From Aspidapion aeneum (lineage: Eukaryota; Arthropoda; Insecta; Coleoptera; Brentidae): a stretch of 64,000 bases of DNA. Positions 44,960 through 56,900 of this stretch are shown one piece after another. The stretch's first letter is position 1; each line of letters starts with the position of its first letter. The stretch lies in assembly GCA_963576565.1 (NCBI GenBank), contig OY755046.1, positions 65,073,379-65,137,378 of the forward strand, given 5' to 3'. The notes under the pieces are model-generated. The model made no database searches, was not told the origin of the DNA, and saw only the letters and a list, made by a program, of their open reading frames with translations. A program made the position numbers and the translations under genes.

Positions 44960-45360
44960 TCTTCGCAAATAGACTGTAAAGAACTGGAAAAAATAATAGT
45001 AAAAGCAAAAAAGGTTATTGGATGTCTTAACAGTATTTTATGGAGCAGAGAGATTAAAAAGAATGTAAAATTAAAATATATAAAACAATTGTGTAAAGCA
45101 CACTGTTGTATGGAATAGAGACTTGTCGCGTAACAGAAAAATTCAAAACAAAAATGGAAAGTGTCGAAATTGATGCAATAAGAAAATCAATGAGAATATC
45201 TAGAACAGAATATATAAGAAATGAGATCATAAAAGAAAGAATGGGAATCAAAGGTAGCCTAACGGATGACATCACTAAAAATTACCAAAGCAGGTCCTAG
45301 AATGGTAACCAATAGGGCGTAGAAAAATAGTGCGTCCTAAACAGTCCATCCAAAGAGCAA
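44960..45360 (+). mobile_element. RTE LINE fragment (family 1), degraded
   Basis: Reads DCKELEKIIVKAKKVIGCLN, then [22 protein letters not shown] and GSLTDDITK blocks with stops and a deletion of the GHVQRM block. Confidence 0.8.
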
Positions 45361-46228
45361 TTACCCCAAGTGGAAAAAAAGGAAAAAAATACAACGTATA
45401 AATAAGTCAAAGTTTTAAAAAACTGTACCACTAAAAATCCATTTTCTCAATGGCCCACCCTGTAGTTTTTGAGATATTTACAAAAAAACAAAGCGGAAAA
45501 ATTCATCATACAAACCTGACATATCCGTTTTCTTTTGACGTTTTTTTAAGACTTAATTTGAATAAGATTTCCTGGATTTTTTTGTGCGTTTTTAATTCTA
45601 TTGTTGCTAACATTTATAAAAAAAAAAACAATTAATAAAATGCTTGGGTGAATTATATAATAAGTAGTTCCGGATAGGTCATATTCAATTTAATTTTAAT
45701 ACTTAACAAAAGAGGTTCCGTTTAGAGATATTTGTTGAATAAATTTTGCAGTTAATAATAAAGATTTGGTATGTGTTTTAGTTAGAGCAAAAAATTTGAA
45801 AAGGCTCTCCGTTTTGGGTCTAGAAGCAAATCATATTACTTTTTGGTATCAAGCCCCGCTGAATCCGAATATCCCTGTTGCCAACTGAAAATATTGACAG
45901 GGACGGAGAAAATCCACACCAAACCCCCAAAAACCTGTTTTTTATTTCAGTTTTGTAGAATTTTCTCGAAAACTAACCATTTTAACGAAAATTGCAAAGA
46001 ATAGTTTTTTGTGGAAAACAAAATTCCCTTTCCAGACATGTATTGGTCGATAAGGTTAGAAGAAGGAAGTAGATTTTCAGTGGCGTCCATAAATTGGGAT
46101 TATTTAGAACATATTTATTATAGGTTTTATAAAATTTTCTTAAAAACTACACTTCTTGGGAAAAAATGTGTAGTATTCTTTATTGTAGATAATAAAATTT
46201 AACATATAAAAGTCTCCAGGGGCGTACT
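45361..46228. other. Gene-free stretch
   Basis: AT-rich. 45852-45903 (CGCTGAATCCGAATATCC) is inverted relative to 48972-49026. No credible gene. Confidence 0.4.
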
Positions 46229-46230
46229 TA

Positions 46231-47883
46231 CCCACATAGCACAAAAATCACATCAACGGTAAATTCACGTGAACAAAAATAACAAAGTCTTTTTTTCTTG
46301 AAAACAACCTCATACCATGTAATATTTATTTTGTTAAATCTACATGCTTAAAGATAACTTAAAAACAAGGAGAAATCAAGCTATAAAAATGTACTTTTTG
46401 CTGAAGTTTCTGGTGCTGTGTATATACGTGTTTTTTACCCTCGTTATTTTCACACTTGAAAAGTCCTCCACAACATGTTCTATATAAAACGCCGCTAGAT
46501 TAAGACTTCTTAAACCTACTAACTTTCTGCGTCTTTTTTGGTCACGTTTTTTTAATAACATTTTTTTAACTTAAAAGAGACGCGAAAGGAAGTTATAAAA
46601 GTTCACTGGTTTAAGACTACAACACTTCAAGACAATTTTAAAGATGGCGCTCAAGGCAAGACAAAATATCTATATATCTATCTATATACATTATGTTTTT
46701 TTTAAAGCTAAACAAGATTTATAAACAGTAAACACTTTCCCAGAATATTAATGTGTCTTTATTAGGTTAATAACAGATGCGTCGTGAACTCGTGATCGTG
46801 GATAGTGATGGGCAATCCGGGTCTTTTTTGAAATCCGGCTCAATGGATCCGGGTCAGCACAAAGAGCCGACTCACTGAACCGGCTCGCGGATCCGGATCT
46901 TTCTCATTTATGACGATCGTGATTTCTGCGTTTGGTTCTCCGCTTCGCTGTCAATTTGCGCTCTTGGCCTTGGCTTGGATACGTGGCGCCACCAAACCCT
47001 TGGCGGCACATAAGAAAACTATCACAACGCCATTGTAGTTATGAATCATCTGATCGACCATAAACAAAACATCAAGAAACACGTCCTTTTGTTTTCAAGT
47101 AAATTTATGATCATAAAATTGTGCCGTAAAAAATAAAGTTTTTATGTTGTCAACGTGCTCTTTACGTAGCCTCTCTTCAGTGTTCTGTGTCTTTGCAATT
47201 CGTGCGATTCAACGCATTCAACGGATCTCGGATCTCTTCGGTCGCTTGATCTTTTTGAGCGGTTTGAACTGCGGTTCAGTCGGGAGTTCTGTGGTCGGAA
47301 GAGTTCGTGAATCTTCGGACGCTTTCTTAATCGCCAGATCGTTACAGACTCACGAATCGCGGATCCGCGAACCGGCTCTTTGAAAATCCGAGAGTCGGTT
47401 CTCACGGCTCAGTATAAAGATTCGGATCTTTGAACCGGTTAATTCGCGAACGACCCATCACTAATCGTGGATCAGGGATCAGTCCCTTAACAGGTTTTTG
47501 GCGTTTAGAGGCTAAAGCACTGCCTGATAGATTTTCTCAAAGTGAAAAATCCCGAGGTGGCGATGCTGCTAGTAAAATCTCAAAAATATTCGGTAGAAAA
47601 GCTATGCAAGTCGCGTTTTAAAATTCGTGAAGAAAAGGCGTGAATCTAATGTGATTTTAACGTTGATAAAAATCACTTGAAACTAACGTAAAAACATTGC
47701 TGTTTTAATTTTATAAAGGTGTTATTAAAACGCAGTTTTTAGCAACCCTATTTTTTATAACGGTAATGAATGACCTATTAAGCTTGTTTTCATATATGAA
47801 ATAAACGCTAGCAACTTTTCAAATTAACGTTTATTTTTCTCACGCCTTTTTTACGTGTTAAACACGTAATTGTGCTATGTGGG
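46231..47883. mobile_element. TIR element flanked by TA (1.65 kb), host of a nested hAT-type insertion
   Basis: Ends CCCACATAGCACAA and TTGTGCTATGTGGG with TA on both sides (46229-46230, 47884-47885). Inner arms are weakly complementary (TCACGTGAA / TTTTTACGTG). The interior is non-coding apart from the nested element. Confidence 0.8.
46803..47463. mobile_element. Non-autonomous hAT-type element with 8-bp target duplication
   Basis: Begins TAGTGATGGGCAA and ends CCCATCACTA. ATCGTGGA is duplicated on both sides (46795-46802, 47464-47471). The ends are rich in CCGGCTC and GGATCCG sub-motifs typical of hAT subterminal repeats. 661 bp, no transposase; small open frames are not credible genes. 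Confidence 0.88.
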
Positions 47884-47889
47884 TATATA

Positions 47890-48540
47890 ATTTTTTTTTT
47901 AATATCCAAAATAATCAATTTTTGTTACATATTATATCTCTTTTTTAAAAAATCCTACTGACATAAGTTTTTAGGAAAATTTGACAAAAATGTTTTTGTT
48001 TGGTACTATCTCTGGAGGGTTAGCCATATTTTCTATCACATTTTGTTATAAACCACATTTTTTTATAAAGAACTTGGTTTTTAAGAAAATCAAATAAAAC
48101 GTGTTAAAAACATGTTTTTTTAAATCACCCCCATTTACGGACATTGGGAAAAAAGGGAATTTTACTGTCTACAATAAAGTATGTATATATTTTTTTATAT
48201 TAAGCTTAGTTTCTGGGAAAACAAGATAAAACATTTTTTTTTTAATTAATTTAATTTACGGATGCCCCTAAAATTTTAAATACGAAACCAATCATGTTAT
48301 TAACACATGTTTTTCTGTAGATATTAGTTTTGAAAAAAGTCGAATAAATCTTGGTAAAAACATGGGTATTTTTTCAACTTTTTTAAATTACTTTAATTAA
48401 CGAACGCCGCTGGAGAGCTTGTTATCAGTCTAACTCCATTGAATTATACTTTGTTAAAAAAGTAATTTTATTGTCAACCATAAAGTTAAATTTTTCTCTT
48501 AGAAGCTTAATTTTTAAGAAAATTAAAAAAAATCCAAACT
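47890..48540 (+). repeat. Diverged repeats with ACTGTCTACAATAAAGTAT motif
   Basis: Loosely repeated units of about 110-160 bp share TCTACAATAAAGTAT, AGCTTAGTTT/ACTTGGTTTTTAAGAAAAT and ACATGTTTTT. The same family recurs at 52720-53050. Confidence 0.5.
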
Positions 48541-48796
48541 TTCAAATTTTGGGGGGTCTGGTGGGGTTTTTGGAGGTTTTTGCAGCCATTTAAAAAAAGT
48601 AATATGGTATTATTTTTTTAGTTATGTAAATTTAAAATTTCGCTGCTATGTTGACCGCCATCTTAAATATTTCAACCCCCATGGGCACCCCAAGCCTTAG
48701 ATTTTTAATATATTTTCTACATATTTGATGATAAAACATGAAAAATACCTTAAAATTTGACATCAGGAGGCTTCGGGCCCCCCCCCAACCCCAAGC

Positions 48797-48970
48797 AGTG
48801 GCGTAGTTGCGAAAAGACATGATGACCTTTTTTTTTTTTTGGACGCAGGATTTGTGAGGGCGCCCTTGGTACCTGTCGGCCTCCCCCACACATGCTGACC
48901 TTTTTTTTTTGTGAGGACACGCTTTGTCGCTGTCGGGCCCCCCCAAGACACATTCCTGGGTGCGCCACTG
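48797..48970. mobile_element. Short element bounded by CAGTGGCG / CGCCACTG
   Basis: About 174 bp with inverted 8-bp ends and G/C and T homopolymer runs inside. Related ends occur at 51850 and 53414. Boundaries are tentative. Confidence 0.45.
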
Positions 48971-48971
48971 C

Positions 48972-49026
48972 AACCCCTGTCAACATTTCAAGGTGGCAAC
49001 AGGAATATTCGGATTCAGCGGGGTTG
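48972..49026. repeat. Inverted partner of 45852-45903
   Basis: GGTGGCAACAGGAATATTCG with its continuation is complementary to the left segment; together they enclose about 3.1 kb that contains the 46231-47883 element. Confidence 0.6.
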
Positions 49027-49364
49027 AAACAGGTGGAATTGACCGTTTGCCAAACATTATATAAAATGCCTCTAGAAAGTGGCCTCAGGCCCCCCCTTGT
49101 ATACGCCCATGACACAGTGATTGGTTCTGATACGTATTATGTCACCAATAATTAAAATTAAACTCAAAGAACGTGTTTGTTATAAACTTTCACCAATTAT
49201 GTGCTTAAAAGCTGACCTGTCTGCAAGTAAGTGTTGTACAAACCCAAAATTTCACTTTTTTCATTTATACTTTTTGTTCGTAAACAATATATCCATCTAA
49301 ATAACACAATCTCACTAGAAAAATGGATTAATGAAGGATTTGACACCTTCCTAGCCTTTTATAT

Positions 49365-49838
49365 CTATCTATCTAGCCTTCTTAGATCCATCTTTGGTCT
49401 GTCGCCGTGTTCATCCATCTAGCTCCTGCATGTCTCTTCAAATCACTTTTTCCATCGATCGTCTTTCTGTCTGATATGACCGGAAAATTTCCATTTTAAT
49501 TTAGCTACTCCTCTGACATTCCTTACCTTTGTTTTATTTCTTATCCATTCATTACCTTTTCTATCTGTTAGCTTTACATGTAACAATTATGTTTCCATTG
49601 ATCTTTGGGCTTTTGTTACCTTATCCATGTTTGATTTTGTAAGTGTCCAGGTCTGGGATCCATAGGTAAGTACAGGAAGGATACATTGGTTATACACTTT
49701 CGTTTTGAGGTACTGAGAATATTTTTTATTATTTAATATGTTGCTTAATTTACCAAATGCTGCCTAGGCCAATCTTACTCGGCTCTTGATTTCAGCTGTT
49801 TGGTTTTGTGTTTTTAGTTTAATAATTTGTTCCAGTTA
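49365..49838 (-). mobile_element. RTE-type LINE 3' fragment (family 2)
   Basis: The minus strand matches the 3' part of the copy at 25.8-26.2 kb: KYSQYLKTKVYNQCI-like, LTYGSQTWTLTKSNMDK, and a GATA-type tail at 49359-49375. Cut on its 5' side by the fold-back element at 49841. Confidence 0.8.
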
Positions 49839-49840
49839 TA

Positions 49841-51577
49841 CAGGGTGTTTCCTAATTGAATGTCGATATTTATGGGGGTGATTTTTGGGCCCATTTCAAG
49901 AAAAAAACTTCATATGAACATATGTCCTAAACGTCTTACCTTTTGAGATACAGGGTGGTCATATTAACGATATTGTTATGATCATGCAGAGAAACGGTTT
50001 TTATTTTTTTAAGCGAAAATCGTGCATCGGTTTGAAAAAAATCAAGTGATCAACTTTGGTTAGAAATGATTGGGGATTTCAAACATTATTTTTATTTCAA
50101 TGTCTGCCAAAATAGGCAGGTCAAATTACGTACGAACGCCACTGATGGAAATTAAAAAAAAGTGATAAATTAAAAAATGCCTCTTGATTCATAGTACATG
50201 TATGACAAATATCTGAAGTGGTATTGTAGATATTAATAATAAATGATTTATTTTTGAAAACTTTACCACCCTGTATATCAAAAGGTAAGACGTTTAGGAC
50301 ATATGAAGTTTTTTTCTTAAAATGGGCCTAAAAATCACCCCCATAAATATTGACATTCAATTACCCAACAAACAATTAAAGTTGTAACGACGAAACCCCA
50401 ACTAGAAAGGATTTCTTAAAAGTAACCGCAACGTACTCCCGCTACGTCTCAGTATACCATACAGCGACGTTATAATTCCCTAAGTGGGGAACCAATTTCT
50501 GGTTATAACTACTTGGCCAAGTGTTTAAAGTCACTGTAGTAACAACTACACTACTACGTCGTAGCCAGGTATCTACTACGTCGTAGAGGCTGTTTTTTTT
50601 CCGTAATGGCATAAAAGTTGCGATGTAGTTGCAAATAATATAATCGTTTCTTTTTGGTAGAATTGTTACACAATATGGTGGACACAACAGTAAACAGACT
50701 CGCTTAGTTTTTTTGTTTGGTTATGGTTATAATATGAACTATGTTATCCAAAAGTGTGAGAATTTACGAGCAGAGGATCAAAATTCGAGTGCGACGCAAA
50801 GTTTTTTGTATAACATGCATTATATATATTGCAAAAAACCGGTGCGCCCGTAAAATTGAGCCGTTTTCTGGTAGCTGATGGAATTTTTGTGTTGTGATTT
50901 TGGAGGTTATGTTTTCATAATCGACAGTTAACTCCAACAAATGGTGCTTAAGAAGAGCATTTTTGGTAAGCTTCAACTAATTTGTTTATAAAATAGTATG
51001 GCTCTTTAATATGAGCTCATAAAACGACAACAAAAATATTAAATTTTCTTTCTTACATAAAAACATGGCGTCCCAAACTATATTCCCTGATAGTCGAAAA
51101 GGTTACTTGAAAGTAGTTGCGGCTTTAAAGTTGATCCAAAAAGTTATTTTGTCTACATTGTTACATCAGATGTTACTATGATGACACAAACTTTTGTGGT
51201 AAAAATTAAAGTTATAATGTAGTTGTCGGATACACTTGTTTGGGACTCCAATGAAGCTTAACTTTCTAGTGGTAATTAAGTAGGATATAAAAGTCAGGGC
51301 GACTACGAAATAACGACTAAAAAGAAAGTAAAACTTTAGCAACGTCCTATTGTGGTAGAGAAGACTATCAGAATCGACTATCAAGAAACAATCCTATGAA
51401 GTAGTTTAGAGGGTCGTTTTTACGAAACATCTACTATTTCCTGATACTAAATAGTAGTTAGAACTAAAAAGTAACAAATTTTGGTTGGGATCACCACATT
51501 TCTACTATAAGAAAGTAGCAAAGCCTTTAGAACATGTAGCCGCTACTATAAATGTTAGTTGGGTAGGAAACACCCTG
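49841..51577. mobile_element. Fold-back element CAGGGTGTTTCC, interrupted by a nested element
   Basis: Left end CAGGGTGTTTCCTAATTGAA; right end, after removing the nested insertion, GGAAACACCCTG. TA on both sides (49839-49840, 51578-51579). Arms include AAACGTCTTACCTTTTGA and its complement near 50280. The nested insertion at 50364-51563 splits the right terminus. Confidence 0.85.
50364..51563. mobile_element. TA-flanked TIR element, short copy (1200 bp), nested
   Basis: CCCAACAAACAATTAAAGTT begins it and GTTAGTTGGG ends it, with TA duplicated at 50362-50363 and 51564-51565. Removing it restores the CATTCAATTAGGAAACACCC terminus of the surrounding element. It is a derivative of the 37896-40406 element lacking the middle 1.3 kb; the junction is at TTGAAAGT/AGTTGCGG near 51114. 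Confidence 0.88.
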
Positions 51578-51579
51578 TA

Positions 51580-51830
51580 TATTATGTTTTTCTTATCGAA
51601 AAAATAACGAATTTAAAAATCCACAAAAAACCGACATACCTATTTTGCCACGGATAAACAAAATAAATAATCTAGAATATTATTTTATTGGTTGTAGACT
51701 GGTTTACCTATACCGACCTCCAGATCTTCACTTGTTTACGGCTGAAGACCGTGGGTCAAGAAACGGTAACATCAATGGAATCAAAACAAAAACACATCGT
51801 TTAAAAGATGCCCACAAGGTTTAACGTTTG
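51580..51830. other. Short gene-free stretch
   Basis: Nothing recognised. Confidence 0.3.
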
Positions 51831-52034
51831 GGGAATGCCTAATTGGATTCAGAGACGGATCCAGGGCGGGGGGGCAGAGGGGAACGCCCCCCTGAAATTA
51901 AGCTTATAATCCTTATATTACTTTCAATAAAAAAATAACCAACATTTTAATTAATTAATTGGTCCCTTGTTTTAATCCCCCTCCTTTTATAGTGGTGTTT
52001 GACTTTCTGCAAAATTTAACTAAGTTAAGTATTG

Positions 52035-52606
52035 TTCATACTCGTCTTAGTCTTTTGTTTTTGATTAGTCTTTGTCCTTTGATTAGTCTTAGCTGTCTTA
52101 AACAAAATCGGCTGTTCATACTCGTCTTTTGTTTTTGATTAGTCTTAGTCATAACCCACTGAAAAAAAAATCAATTTCAATAAAAAGGCCCTCTTCAAAA
52201 GTTATTTTCTACACAAAACAATCTTATTTAACCTAATCTGTGCACGAAACACAGACACGAAAGAACAAAAGCGAAAAAGAAACAAAAATACAAATAAAAT
52301 TTTGAGGTTATGTTGAGATTTTCTGTTAAAAACATGATTAATGGCGGTAAATTCAAAATTTTGGCCGCGGGCTTGCGCTCTTCGGACGCCCTGTAAAAAA
52401 AACAACAAATATCAGCTGATGTCTGTCACTCGTCTTAGTCATTGTCCTAAGGATTGAAAGTTGGCAACTCTTAAGACAAAGACTAATCAAAAACAAAAGC
52501 AAAAGCATTGTATCAACACTCCCATAAGAAACAGTGGTTTTAACTTTCTTATGACAAGACATATGACTAAACCAAGACAAAAGACTAGACAAAAGACGAG
52601 TATGAA
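52035..52606. mobile_element. Fold-back-like element with GTTCATACTCGTCTT ends
   Basis: TGTTCATACTCGTCTT occurs twice on the left (52035, 52111), followed by TTTTGTTTTTGATTAGTC; the right end carries the complement (ACAAAAGACGAGTATGAAC). AAGACAAAGACTAATC near 52475 pairs with the left segment. Non-coding. Confidence 0.65.
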
Positions 52607-52719
52607 CGATCCATTAGTTTCTAAGACAATTAGAAAAACTTTAGGGATTTTTCAAAATGGATTTAATTTACCTACGCCCCTAAATTGTTATAGATAAGCC
52701 CGATCTTGCCTTGTTATAC

Positions 52720-53050
52720 ATCAATTAAAAGGAAATTTCATTGTCTACAATAAAGTATAAATCACATTTTTTGATGTAGAGCTTGGTTTTTAAGAAAATC
52801 GGGTAAAACTTGTTATAAACATATGTCTTTTTTATTTTTTTTACATTAACCCAATAAACGGACACCACTGGAGAGTTTCACATTAGCGTACTTTACTGAC
52901 TTATATATCGCTAAATAGGAAATTTTATTGTCTACAATCAAGATACATATTTTTCCCTAAGAAGTTAAGTTTTTGCGAAAATTTGAAAAAATACAAAAAA
53001 TTTCAGGTTTTGAGGCATCTGGGGGTTTTTGTAGCTAAAATTTAAAAAAG
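52720..53050 (+). repeat. Diverged repeat related to 47890-48540
   Basis: Shares TTGTCTACAATAAAGTAT, AGCTTGGTTTTTAAGAAAAT and GGACACCACTGGAGAG. Confidence 0.5.
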
Positions 53051-53433
53051 TATCTAATGTAATTTTATTTTTAGGTGAGATTTTACACATTTTTTATGCA
53101 TTTCTGTGTCATAGTGGCTTTAGGGCGTCAACTTATTTAAATTTTCAGAAATTCAAACACGCCTATAAGAGGAGGGGGATAACTGACCCGGCAACATTCA
53201 GATCGTTAATCTGTGACCTATTCTGGATGGATTCTTCATTGTCAAACTGCCTCATATTTTGCATACTCAACTACCTCTAGCGCCGGTACTATAGTGGCAA
53301 ACTTTAAAGGTTTTTTCGGTTTTTGCTACCTTCTTGACTCCACCCCTCCCCCCCCCCCGAACATCCTGAATGAACCGAACCGAACCCCCCCCCCAACATC
53401 CTGGATACGCCACTGGGAAAGCCTAATTGGATG

Positions 53434-53904
53434 TCTAAAAAAAACTTGTTGTCAGTGTCGGACTGGCGGGCGGGCCCCCATATAAATTATCAATATTAAA
53501 AAAACTTTTTAATTTTGCTAAGACATTACATTACATTATCTAATAAAAATTATAACAATATAATCCATAGATTTGTTGACAAATACCATAAAAATATTGC
53601 AATTCCGGTTACCAGTTAGAAATTTTCACGATGCTTGTCAATATACTAATATAAAAAAGTGTGATTATAGTGACTTTCCCCAGCACCCTAATTGCATCAT
53701 ATAGGTTTAAAAAGATTTGAGATATTTGCGTTACATGTAGCATAAATTGATGTTGTAATACATCGTTGGAAAGCTTTTAAAAATGCAAAAAAAAATGTTT
53801 TTTCAACTTTTTTGATGACATCGGTGAACAAACGGTATATATTTTAAAAAATCAAAGTATTCTTCTTCATTGGGGGGTGGCAATATTGAAAAATATGAGA
53901 ACGT
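53434..53904. other. Gene-free stretch before satellite B
   Basis: AT-rich, with a GGCGGGCGGGCCCCC patch near 53465. No coding sequence. Confidence 0.35.
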
Positions 53905-56900
53905 TAAATATTTTGACACTAAATCAACGGACTAAGAAATGTAAATTATATGAACAAAAGAAGTTACACTTTTTATTTTGAAATTAGCTTTGATTGAAGA
54001 CTTTACAGATTTAAGAAGCATTTAATTTTTCTATGCTTGAAAAATCAGGAAATTTGCTGTCCTGATACGGTGTTGTCAGGTCGCAGGACCTTTTGCTAAA
54101 AACCAGGACAGTCCTGAGAAATCAGGACGGATTGTCAACTCGAGGAATAACATAAGCAGTCGATTGAACCACAAGAAAAGAAACATACTTACTTTCATGA
54201 TTGAGCGCTAAAAAAAAGAAAAATAAAAACGATAAAACCTAGTAATTTGAGTTACTAGGTTTTAATATTGCAATAAGCGAGCAACGCAAAAAATGCCGGT
54301 ACACCTTGTATATTATTAAAAACTGTTTCCTTCTAAAAAAATATGATAACGTTAAATATTTTTACACTAAATTAACGGACTAAGAAATGTAAATTATATG
54401 AACAAAAGAAGTTACACTTTTTCTTTTGAAATTAGCTTTGATTGAAGACTTTACAGATTTTAGAAGCATTTAATTTTTCTATGTAACTTGAGTTACTAGG
54501 TTTTAATATTGCAATAAAGGAGCAACGCAAAAAATGCCGGTACACCTTGTAAATATTTTGATACTAAATCAACGGACTAAGAAATGTAAATTATATGAAC
54601 AAAAGAAGTTACACTTTTTCTTTTGAAATTAGCTTTGATTGAAGACTTTACAGATTTTAGAAGCATTTAATTTTTCTATGCTTGAAAAATCAGGAAATTT
54701 GCTGTCCTAATAAGGGTGTTGTCAGGTCGCAGGACCTTTTGCTAAAAATCAGGACAGTCCTGAGAAATCAGAACGTATTGTCAACCCTAGGAATAACATA
54801 AGCAGTCGATTGAACCACAAAAAAAGAAACGTACTTACTTTTGTGATTGAACGCTAAAAAAAAGAAAAAAGAAACGATAAAACCTAGTAACTTGAGTTAC
54901 TAGGTTTTAATATTGCAATAAGGGAGCAACGCAAAAAATGCCGGTACACCTTGTAAATATTTTGACACTAAATCAACAAAAGAAGTTACACTTTTTCTTT
55001 TGAAATTAGCTTTGATTGAAGACTTTACAGATTTTAGAAGCATTTAATTTTTCTATGCTTGAAAAATCAGGAAATTTGCTGTCCTAATAAGGGTGTTGTC
55101 AGGTCGCAGGACCTTTTGCTAAAAATCAGGACAGTCCTGAGAACTCAGGACGGATTGTCAACCCTAGGAATAACATAAGCAGTCGATTGAACCACAAAAA
55201 AAGAAACGTACTTACTTTTGTGATTGAACGCTAAAAAAAAGAAAAAAGAAACGATAAAACCTAGTAACTTGAGTTACTAGGTTTTAATATTGCAATAAAG
55301 GAGCAACGCAAAAAATGCCGGTACACCTTGTAAATATTTTGATACTAAATCAACGGACTAAGAAATGTAAATTATATGAACAAAAGAAGTTACACTTTTT
55401 CTTTTGAAATTAGCTTTGATTGAAGACTTTACAGATTTTAGAAGCATTTAATTTTTCTATGCTTGAAAAATCAGGAAATTTGCTGTCCTAATAAGGGTGT
55501 TGTCAGATCGCAGGACCTTTTGCTAAAAATCAGGACAGTCCTGAGAAATCAGAACGTATTGTCAACCCTAGGAATAACATAAGCAGTCGATTGAACCACA
55601 AAAAAAGAAACGTACTTACTTTTGTGATTGAACGCTAAAAAAAAGAAAAAAGAAACGATAAAACCTAGTAACTTGAGTTACTAGGTTTTAATATTGCAAT
55701 AAGGGAGCAACGCAAAAAATGCCGGTACACCTTGTAAATATTTTGACACTAAATCAACAAAAGAAGTTACACTTTTTCTTTTGAAATTAGCTTTGATTGA
55801 AGACTTTACAGATTTTAGAAGCATTTAATTTTTCTATGCTTGAAAAATCAGGAAATTTGCTGTCCTAATAAGGGTGTTGTCAGGTCGCAGGACCTTTTGC
55901 TAAAAATCAGGACAGTCCTGAGAACTCAGGACGGATTGTCAACCCTAGGAATAACATAAGCAGTCGATTGAACCACAAAAAAAGAAACGTACTTACTTTT
56001 GTGATTGAACGCTAAAAAAAAGAAAAAAGAAACGATAAAACCTAGTAACTTGAGTTACTAGGTTTTAATATTGCAATAAAGGAGCAACGCAAAAAATGCC
56101 GGTACACCTTGTAAATATTTTGATACTAAATCAACGGACTAAGAAATGTAAATTATATGAACAAAAGAAGTTACACTTTTTCTTTTGAAATTAGCTTTGA
56201 TTGAAGACTTTACAGATTTTAGAAGCATTTAATTTTTCTATGCTTGAAAAATCAGGAAATTTGCTGTCCTAATAAGGGTGTTGTCAGATCGCAGGACCTT
56301 TTGCTAAAAATCAGGACAGTCCTGAGAAATCAGAACGTATTGTCAACCCTAGGAATAACATAAGCAGTCGATTGAACCACAAAAAAAGAAACGTACTTAC
56401 TTTTGTGATTGAACGCTAAAAAAAAGAAAAAAGAAACGATAAAACCTAGTAACTTGAGTTACTAGGTTTTAATATTGCAATAAGGGAGCAACGCAAAAAA
56501 TGCCGGTACACCTTGTAAATATTTTGATACTAAATCAACGGACTAAGAAATGTAAATTATATGAACAAAAGAAGTTACACTTTTTCTTTTGAAATTAGCT
56601 TTGATTGAAGACTTTACAGATTTTAGAAGCATTTAATTTTTCTATGCTTGAAAAATCAGGAAATTTGCTGTCCTGATAAGGGTGTTGTCAGGTCGCAGGA
56701 CCTTTTGCTAAAAATCAGGACAGTCCTGAGAAATCAGAACGGTTTGGCAACCCTAGGAATAACATAAGCAGTCGATTGAACCACAATAAAAGAAACGTAC
56801 TTACTTTTGTGATTGAACGCAAAAAAAAGAAAAATAAAAACGATAAAACCTAGTAACTTGAGTTACTAGGTTTTAATATTGCAATAAGGGAGCAACGCAA

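Larger units (their letters stand above)
51850..53414. mobile_element. Element with ATCCAGG-type ends and a long direct flank repeat
   Basis: The left end CAGAGACGGATCCAGG and the inverted right end AGTGGCGTATCCAGG are similar, each followed by a G/C run. Flanks GGGAATGCCTAATTGGATT (51831-51849) and GGGAAAGCCTAATTGGATG (53415-53433) match at 17 of 19 positions. The interior contains other repeats and no gene. Confidence 0.55.

Noticed and set aside
47142..47621. Arginine/serine-rich open frames on both strands
   Set aside because: They lie in the hAT-type element's GC-richer subterminal repeats and overlap on both strands, as expected of non-coding repeats.
48632..49155. Overlapping open frames of 60-120 codons on both strands
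   Set aside because: Several frames are open at once because of G/C and T homopolymers; no family motif is present.
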